From Haemophilus haemolyticus_M (GTDB lineage Bacteria; Pseudomonadota; Gammaproteobacteria; Enterobacterales; Pasteurellaceae): a stretch of 5,122 nt of DNA. Position numbers and translations under genes: made by a program. Position 1 is the first letter of the stretch. Each line of letters starts with the position of its first letter. Positions 1 to 2,815 of this stretch are shown one piece after another. The stretch spans positions 1-5,122 of the forward strand of contig NZ_QQGD01000011.1 of assembly GCF_003490935.1 (NCBI RefSeq). The letters run 5' to 3'. The notes beneath the pieces were generated by a model that was not told where the DNA came from, did no database searches, and saw nothing but the letters and a program-made list of their open reading frames with translations.

Positions 1-13
1 AGGTTTCTGCCAC
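1..13. repeat. cdiA: direct terminal repeat, left copy
   Basis: AGGTTTCTGCCAC is identical to the last 13 bases of the window (5110-5122). Both copies encode VAET of cdiA in the same frame, so the repeat is part of a duplicated cdiA region or the overlap of a circular sequence. Confidence 0.9.
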
Positions 14-154
14 CTTACCCACATTTTGAGCCGCCATTGTCGCTTCTTCCGCGGCTTTCACTGCATAAAGTGCCTTGAGTTTTCCATTGGTGACTTGTTG
101 GCTGCGATTCACACTGTTATAAGCCGCCTGTGCCATATCGGTTAATTTCAGTTT
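1..154 (-). pseudogene. cdiA: second cdiA segment, truncated at its 5' side, running off the left edge
   Basis: The minus strand is open from after a TAA (167-169) to the edge and reads KLKLTDMAQAAYNSVNRSQ, continuing QVTNGKLKALYAVKAAEEA and ending NVGKVAET. This is typical CdiA/FhaB sequence from just before the last haemagglutinin repeats. The final VAET is the same peptide, with identical bases, that begins the main cdiA ORF at the right edge. GC content and codon use match the cdiA core, not the AT-rich cassettes beside it. Similarity to cdiA appears to begin near 154, right after the AT-rich string 152-166. The only nearby start (ATG 136) lacks a ribosome site, so this looks like the beginning of an orphan or duplicated cdiA-CT module, a recombination donor rather than an expressed gene. 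What follows lies outside the window. Confidence 0.75.
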
Positions 155-175
155 GTTTATTTTTAGTTAGATACA
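152..175. repeat. AT-rich boundary string, copy 1
   Basis: TTTGTTTATTTTTAG (152-166) is identical to 1430-1444. Beyond it, both copies have TAGATA, here after a duplicated TTAG: TTTTTAGTTAGATA against TTTTTAGATA. This copy touches the start of cdiA-like sequence and the palindrome at 170-199. Confidence 0.6.
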
Positions 176-199
176 AGCACGCATCAGGAGATCTGAGCT
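170..199. repeat. palindromic repeat between the 148-residue gene and the second cdiA segment
   Basis: GATACAAGCACGCATCAGGA differs from GATACAAGCGCGCGTTAGGA at 857-876 by only three transitions. The stem AGCACGCATC / GATCTGAGCT around the AGGA loop has seven Watson-Crick pairs of ten. It lies directly beside the point where cdiA-like coding sequence resumes. Confidence 0.7.
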
Positions 200-209
200 A
201 TTGAGTGTC

Positions 210-656
210 TCATTTAATAAACAATGTTATTTGAGAAAGTTCCTTTAACTCATTAAATTCAAAATGAATATACTTATTATTAATACTATACCTAATCCAA
301 TTATCAGAATAAGCTTCCAGCTTTCCAAATTTTACCATTAGATCATTTTGACTAAATTTATTATTTAATTCCCCAAAAAGCTGTTCTAAAAAAGGGTGAT
401 CATAATACTCATTGTTATATTTATTTACATAAAAAAATATAGATTCCAAAAACTCACTATCATTATTTTTAGAAAAAACAAAATCAACTCCTCTTTTAAA
501 AAAGTGAAAATAAGTATGTCGAATATTATCGCATTCAAAATACTCCACTTCAAAATCCGTAGCCACAATAGAAATAGCTTTTAATATTAAGTTACTACCT
601 TGTTTTTCACCCAAAGCATTTAAAAAAATATTTATATCACCCACAAAATTTTTCAT
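210..656 (-). CDS. orphan immunity-like protein coupled to a toxin remnant
   Basis: A 148-residue soluble protein rich in Asn, Phe and Tyr. Its ATG overlaps the stop of the upstream toxin remnant (ATGA), and AGAGGA lies 5 nt upstream, so expression signals are intact. The order of motifs is EVEYFECDNIRHTYFHFFK-R-GVDFVF, then ESIFFYVNKYNNEYY, then MVKFGKLEAYSDNWIRYSIN, then YIHFEFNELKELSQITLFIK. This strand pattern (FF-x-x-G-V/I-x-x-x-F; S/T-I-F-F-Y; D-x-x-x-x-F-G; W-x-R-Y; H-F-E-F; I-T-L) is one I associate with small immunity proteins that accompany polymorphic toxins, but I cannot name the family with certainty. Inference: it protects against the toxin whose last 60 codons remain upstream and has outlived that toxin. 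The gene is strongly AT-rich compared with the cdiA core. Confidence 0.68.
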   Translation of the reverse strand: MKNFVGDINIFLNALGEKQGSNLILKAISIVATDFEVEYFECDNIRHTYFHFFKRGVDFVFSKNNDSEFLESIFFYVNKYNNEYYDHPFLEQLFGELNNKFSQNDLMVKFGKLEAYSDNWIRYSINNKYIHFEFNELKELSQITLFIK

Positions 657-835
657 TTAATTCCTCTACTTTTATTTCTTATAATAATTTCCTTTATTGC
701 CTCTTCAACCGCCAAAGAATCATAACCTTTATCTATTAAAGATTTTCTCATATGATTAATATCACAATCTTGTGCGTAGCATAAATTACTAGCATCATTA
801 ACTATTTGAGCTTTTGTATTTCCCCCCCATATGTT
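653..835 (-). pseudogene. 3' remnant of an orphan CdiA-type toxin (60 codons, no usable start)
   Basis: An open frame of 60 codons from just after an in-frame TAG (836-838) to a TGA at 653-655, starting NIWGGNTKAQIVNDASNLCY and ending EEAIKEIIIRNKSRGIK. It is short, lacks a start with a ribosome site, and begins close to the palindrome at 864-885. Its stop overlaps the next gene's ATG as ATGA, the coupling expected of a toxin gene and its immunity gene. I therefore read it as the surviving C-terminal end of a displaced toxin domain. It has two Cys (LCYAQDC) and a basic C-terminal helix; I do not recognise the toxin class. A G7 run (C7 on plus, 822-828) lies near its start: with one G fewer, the ATG at 831 would read into this frame. 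An internal ATG (HMRKSL) could give a 36-residue peptide, but no clear ribosome site precedes it. Confidence 0.6.
662..667 (-). promoter_or_regulatory. ribosome binding site of the 148-residue orphan immunity gene
   Basis: AGAGGA on the minus strand, 5 nt before ATG 656, inside the toxin remnant. Its preservation argues that the immunity gene is still expressed while the toxin is not. Confidence 0.8.
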
Positions 836-856
836 CTACTATTAATATGTGTATCT

Positions 857-886
857 GATACAAGCGCGCGTTAGGAAACACGCGCC
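857..886. repeat. GC-rich palindromic repeat bounding the toxin remnant
   Basis: GCGCGCGTT (864-872), AGGA loop, AACACGCGC (877-885). On the coding (minus) RNA the stem is nine pairs with one G-U wobble and a UCCU loop; on the plus strand the same position is a C-A mismatch, which favours function in the minus-strand transcript. GATACAAGC at its left is identical to the copy at 170-199. A G6 run lies at 891-896. Confidence 0.78.
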
Positions 887-915
887 ACCTGGGGGGTAAC
901 ATGAATATAAAAATT

Positions 916-1107
916 TTATTTTCTATATAAATACAGAATCATAATAATAAAAGAAGAAATGAATGAAAAGCTAAAGACTTTAATAAGTTTGTCATAGTCG
1001 AAAACACCCTCATTCATATAATCCAATAAAACAAAAAGAAAAATCAATAGTGTTGTCGACAAAGAAAATATTAAACTTGCATATATTAGATAGCATAATT
1101 TTTTCAT
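916..1107 (-). CDS. small two-helix membrane protein, possible orphan immunity protein (paralogue of the preceding gene)
   Basis: A 63-residue protein from ATG 1107 (MKKLCYLIYASLIF), with hydrophobic segments at about 4-28 and 44-60 separated by LDYMNEGVFDYDKLIK, ending YLYRK. AAGGA lies 10 nt upstream of this ATG. The frame is open further upstream with a TTG at 1203 that would give 95 residues, but that TTG abuts its AAGG and the extra 32 residues have no counterpart in the paralogue at 1229-1423, so I prefer 1107. The gene follows its paralogue closely and is the only pair here without a large palindrome between them. The duplicated layout suggests either a local duplication or two immunity variants against related membrane-active toxins. 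No toxin gene accompanies it. Function is inferred from context. Confidence 0.5.
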   Translation of the reverse strand: MKKLCYLIYASLIFSLSTTLLIFLFVLLDYMNEGVFDYDKLIKVFSFSFISSFIIMILYLYRK

Positions 1108-1228
1108 TATTTTTTCATCCTTAGATAGTGGTTTACTAACCAACGTAAGTACGTAAACCTTTATTTTATATACAGGAATAAATAACACATCATTGATGTT
1201 CAACCTTGTTTTATCAAAAGATAATAAT

Positions 1229-1423
1229 TTACTTCTTCATACCAAAAATCAAATGAATAACCATAGCTATAACAGAAACAATGATAGATGCGATTGCAGT
1301 CCGTATAAAATCCCCTGTAAACAGCCCATAAATAAAATAATCAAGCACACCTAGAATCAATTCAAAAACAATAAAACATAATAAGCAAGAGAATAAACAA
1401 TAAAATATTTCATCATTTACCAC
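1229..1423 (-). CDS. small two-helix membrane protein, possible orphan immunity protein; 5' end may be frameshifted
   Basis: A 64-codon frame with two hydrophobic segments, roughly residues 7-27 and 42-60, separated by LDYFIYGLFTGDF, and ending GMKK. It resembles the next gene (916-1107) in length, topology and the central LDY-x2-x-G-x-F-x2-D pattern, so the two look paralogous. The frame has only a GTG start at 1423, directly abutting AGAAGG, which is too close for a ribosome site. The same site is well spaced for an ATG-ATG at 1416 in another frame, which reads MMKYFIVYSLAYYVLLFLN and then stops. One extra T in the T5 run (1368-1364) would join that frame to the C-terminal part. The gene may therefore be frameshifted, or simply start at GTG. 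Inner-membrane two-helix proteins are a plausible immunity type against pore-forming CDI toxins; that role is inferred only from context. Confidence 0.5.
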   Translation of the reverse strand: MVNDEIFYCLFSCLLCFIVFELILGVLDYFIYGLFTGDFIRTAIASIIVSVIAMVIHLIFGMKK

Positions 1424-1427
1424 CTTC
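1420..1427 (-). promoter_or_regulatory. ribosome binding site pointing to a different frame from the longest ORF
   Basis: GAAGGTGG on the minus strand, with AAGG 6 nt before the ATG-ATG at 1416-1411. That frame stops after 19 codons (ends at 1357), whereas the longer membrane-protein frame can only use the GTG overlapping this site. It is the basis for suspecting a frameshift. Confidence 0.55.
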
Positions 1428-1429
1428 TT

Positions 1430-1448
1430 TTTGTTTATTTTTAGATAA
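1430..1448. repeat. AT-rich boundary string, copy 2
   Basis: Second copy of TTTGTTTATTTTTAG followed by ATA, immediately upstream (coding strand) of the ribosome site of the first two-helix membrane protein and near the degenerate palindrome 1461-1498. The sequence is low-complexity, so partial chance similarity is possible, but a 15-base identity at matching positions in two module boundaries is notable. Confidence 0.5.
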
Positions 1449-1460
1449 ATAAAAATATGC

Positions 1461-1498
1461 CTCAGAACATGCTCTCTATTTAGGTGGAGATATCTGAG
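1461..1498. repeat. degenerate palindrome between the 123-residue gene and the first membrane-protein gene
   Basis: CTCAGA (1461-1466) pairs with TCTGAG (1493-1498), and TCTC (1473-1476) with GAGA (1487-1490). The coding-strand string CTCAGATATCTCC resembles CTCAGATCTCC of the copy at 176-199, with AT inserted. It is probably a decayed member of the same repeat family, the least certain of the four. Confidence 0.45.
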
Positions 1499-1519
1499 TA
1501 AACATCATTATACTACTTG

Positions 1520-1891
1520 CTATTCTTCAATCTCCCTATTATTTAAAATCAAATTTAAATCATAAAGAAAATCCTCTTTTTCATCTTCTTCTAAAATAGA
1601 AATTAGCTCATCAAGGTTATTATTCAATAAAATCTCTTGTATTTCATTAAAAACTATTTGATGACTCAATATATGCCTTGCTCCATTAGTTATAATAAAA
1701 ATTACATTTAGCATTAACTTCTCAATTAACAAATCAAAATGCCCATCAAAACTATCTAAAGCTCCTCCCCATTCATTAAATTCTCCATGCCAATTCTTTA
1801 TTTTCCCTTCAGTAAATTTACGTTGACACCAAATATAAGCATCGTCAAAAAACCATTGTTTTAAAGTTTCATAATTAACTCGTTTTGCCAT
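1520..1891 (-). CDS. orphan soluble protein, probable immunity protein without a toxin
   Basis: A 123-residue protein I do not recognise by family. It begins MAKRVNYETLKQWFF; its middle is Trp-rich (NWHGEFNEWGGALDSFDGHF), followed by helices including a hydrophobic LMLNVIFIITNGARHIL stretch and a very acidic tail (ISILEEDEKEDFLYDLNLIL). I chose the ATG at 1891 because GGGGA lies 7 nt upstream. The frame stays open to 1969, but the added N-terminal peptide is encoded by a palindromic repeat (1907-1936) and the end of cdiI, so it is probably not native. An ATG at 1948, overlapping the cdiI stop as ATGA, is a possible alternative start. Size, acidity and place directly after a toxin-immunity pair match orphan immunity genes kept downstream of cdi loci. 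No toxin sequence precedes it, so the target is unknown. Confidence 0.65.
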   Translation of the reverse strand: MAKRVNYETLKQWFFDDAYIWCQRKFTEGKIKNWHGEFNEWGGALDSFDGHFDLLIEKLMLNVIFIITNGARHILSHQIVFNEIQEILLNNNLDELISILEEDEKEDFLYDLNLILNNREIEE

Positions 1892-1906
1892 TATTTTTCC
1901 CCAAAC

Positions 1907-1936
1907 GATGGCGTGCGTCAGGAGACTAGCGCCATC
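1907..1936. repeat. palindromic repeat between cdiI and the 123-residue orphan gene
   Basis: GATGGCG ... CGCCATC is a perfect 7-bp inverted repeat at the ends. A 3x3 internal mismatch follows, then GTC/GAC around an AGGA loop (TCCT on the coding strand). It shares TGGCGC--GT-TCCT-ACGC-CGC with the copy at 864-885. It lies just upstream of the orphan gene's ribosome site. It has no following U-run, so it is not a standard terminator. Confidence 0.75.
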
Positions 1937-1944
1937 TGGTGATT

Positions 1945-2382
1945 TCATTTCATCTCTGATGGTTCCCAATTGTTTAAAATATCATAAATAAATTCCACAT
2001 ATTCTTTTTCAGGATGTAATTCTAAAAAATATTTGCATGCCTTTTTAAAATACATAAAACAGATTTCTTCAGATACATGAATCTGGTATCTAGGATCACA
2101 TAGGCCTCCAATCTCAAACCTTACCCCTTCAAAGTGATCTTCTGGAAATGGGCTATTCATATCAGGATAATAGCAAGCAGCTCCCTCCTCACAGAATCCA
2201 TCTTTTTCTACTAAAACAGAATAGATAGCTTTTAAAAAATCTCCCTCATAATATACATTGTCAATATACCCACTTATAGTAAGCTCTATTTTATCATTTT
2301 CATGCACAACTTCTTTAAGAATAGGTGTATAGAAAGCTTCTATAGGAATGTAGTTAGGGATGGTGTTATTTAGGGTGAACAT
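1945..2382 (-). CDS. cdiI: probable cognate immunity protein of the EndoU toxin (CdiI position)
   Basis: A 145-residue acidic soluble protein with no signal peptide or membrane helix. Its ATG lies inside the last codons of the toxin gene, overlapping it by 17 bp. AGGAG sits 6 nt upstream of the ATG, within the toxin codons for KGV, so the start is well fixed and translation is probably coupled. In CDI loci the gene directly downstream and overlapping cdiA encodes the immunity protein that binds the toxin and blocks its active site; the assignment rests on that position. Features visible in the protein are FEGVRFEIGG, a Cys-containing VSEEICFMYFKKACKYFLEL helix and HPEKEYVEFIYDIL near the C terminus. 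Acidic character would suit binding to a basic nuclease surface. The gene ends in TGA within ATGAAATGA, beside the next module. I do not assign a named immunity family. Confidence 0.82.
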   Translation of the reverse strand: MFTLNNTIPNYIPIEAFYTPILKEVVHENDKIELTISGYIDNVYYEGDFLKAIYSVLVEKDGFCEEGAACYYPDMNSPFPEDHFEGVRFEIGGLCDPRYQIHVSEEICFMYFKKACKYFLELHPEKEYVEFIYDILNNWEPSEMK

Positions 2383-2815
2383 TAGTTACTCCTTTAGTTT
2401 CCGTGTTTATATAGTAGTGAAATTGTATACCGTTAATTTTTTGTGAATCTTGATAAGCTTTTGGATCTAATCTATTTCTCTCAAGTAAATCACTATATCC
2501 TTTAGCTACAGCCTTTTGCCCCATTTCAAGCATCTCATGATCTGAGAATTTGATAGGATCATAAACCGTTTTAGGGCTAGATATTGCTTTGTAAGTCCCA
2601 TCAGGTTTTCCGTCTCTTCCTAATCTTGGAATTTCATAATGAATACGAGTAATACCATCAACATTTGTTGATTCCTCCTTAACGATTCGACCGCCTCCCT
2701 GGGAAAGAGTATTTAGGAAGTTTTCTCTATTGTGTCCTCCAGCAACACCTCTTCGTTGATTAATACCTTCCCCTTGGATTAAGTGATTTTTCAAATTCAT
2801 ACTGAAATGAATACC
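2366..2815 (-). other. EndoU-like RNase toxin domain (CdiA C-terminal ~150 residues)
   Basis: Seen: NHLIQGEG followed 17 residues later by a second His in VAGGHNRENF (H780 and H797), then GITRIHYEIPRLG, then SSPKTVYDP (T852, Y854) followed by a helix. Known: bacterial EndoU domains share HIL-x-G-E/D ... G-G-H ... K-T-x-[FY]-x-P. The CdiA toxin of E. coli STEC_O31, an EndoU-type tRNA anticodon nuclease, was assigned two His plus a Thr and a Tyr two residues apart as its active site. The T-V-Y spacing here fits that pattern. Inference: a metal-independent endoribonuclease acting in the target cytoplasm, quite possibly on a tRNA, although the substrate cannot be read from sequence. No stop or frameshift interrupts the domain, so it looks active. 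Confidence 0.78.

Noticed and set aside
857..900. Rho-independent terminator at the GC-rich hairpin
   Set aside because: Neither strand has a run of U after the stem (minus reads UUGUAUC), so it is at best a weak terminator.
916..1203. 95-residue form of the second membrane protein from TTG 1203
   Set aside because: TTG directly abuts AAGG with no spacer, and the extra N-terminal 32 residues are not shared with the paralogue; ATG 1107 has a usable site.
1211..1224. Palindrome TTATC AAAA GATAA between the two membrane-protein genes
   Set aside because: Only five A/T-rich pairs, no U-run, and likely by chance in such AT-rich DNA; not counted with the AGGA-loop family.
164..1936. CRISPR array made of the repeated palindromes
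   Set aside because: Copies are few, divergent, and separated by coding genes of very different lengths, not by uniform spacers.
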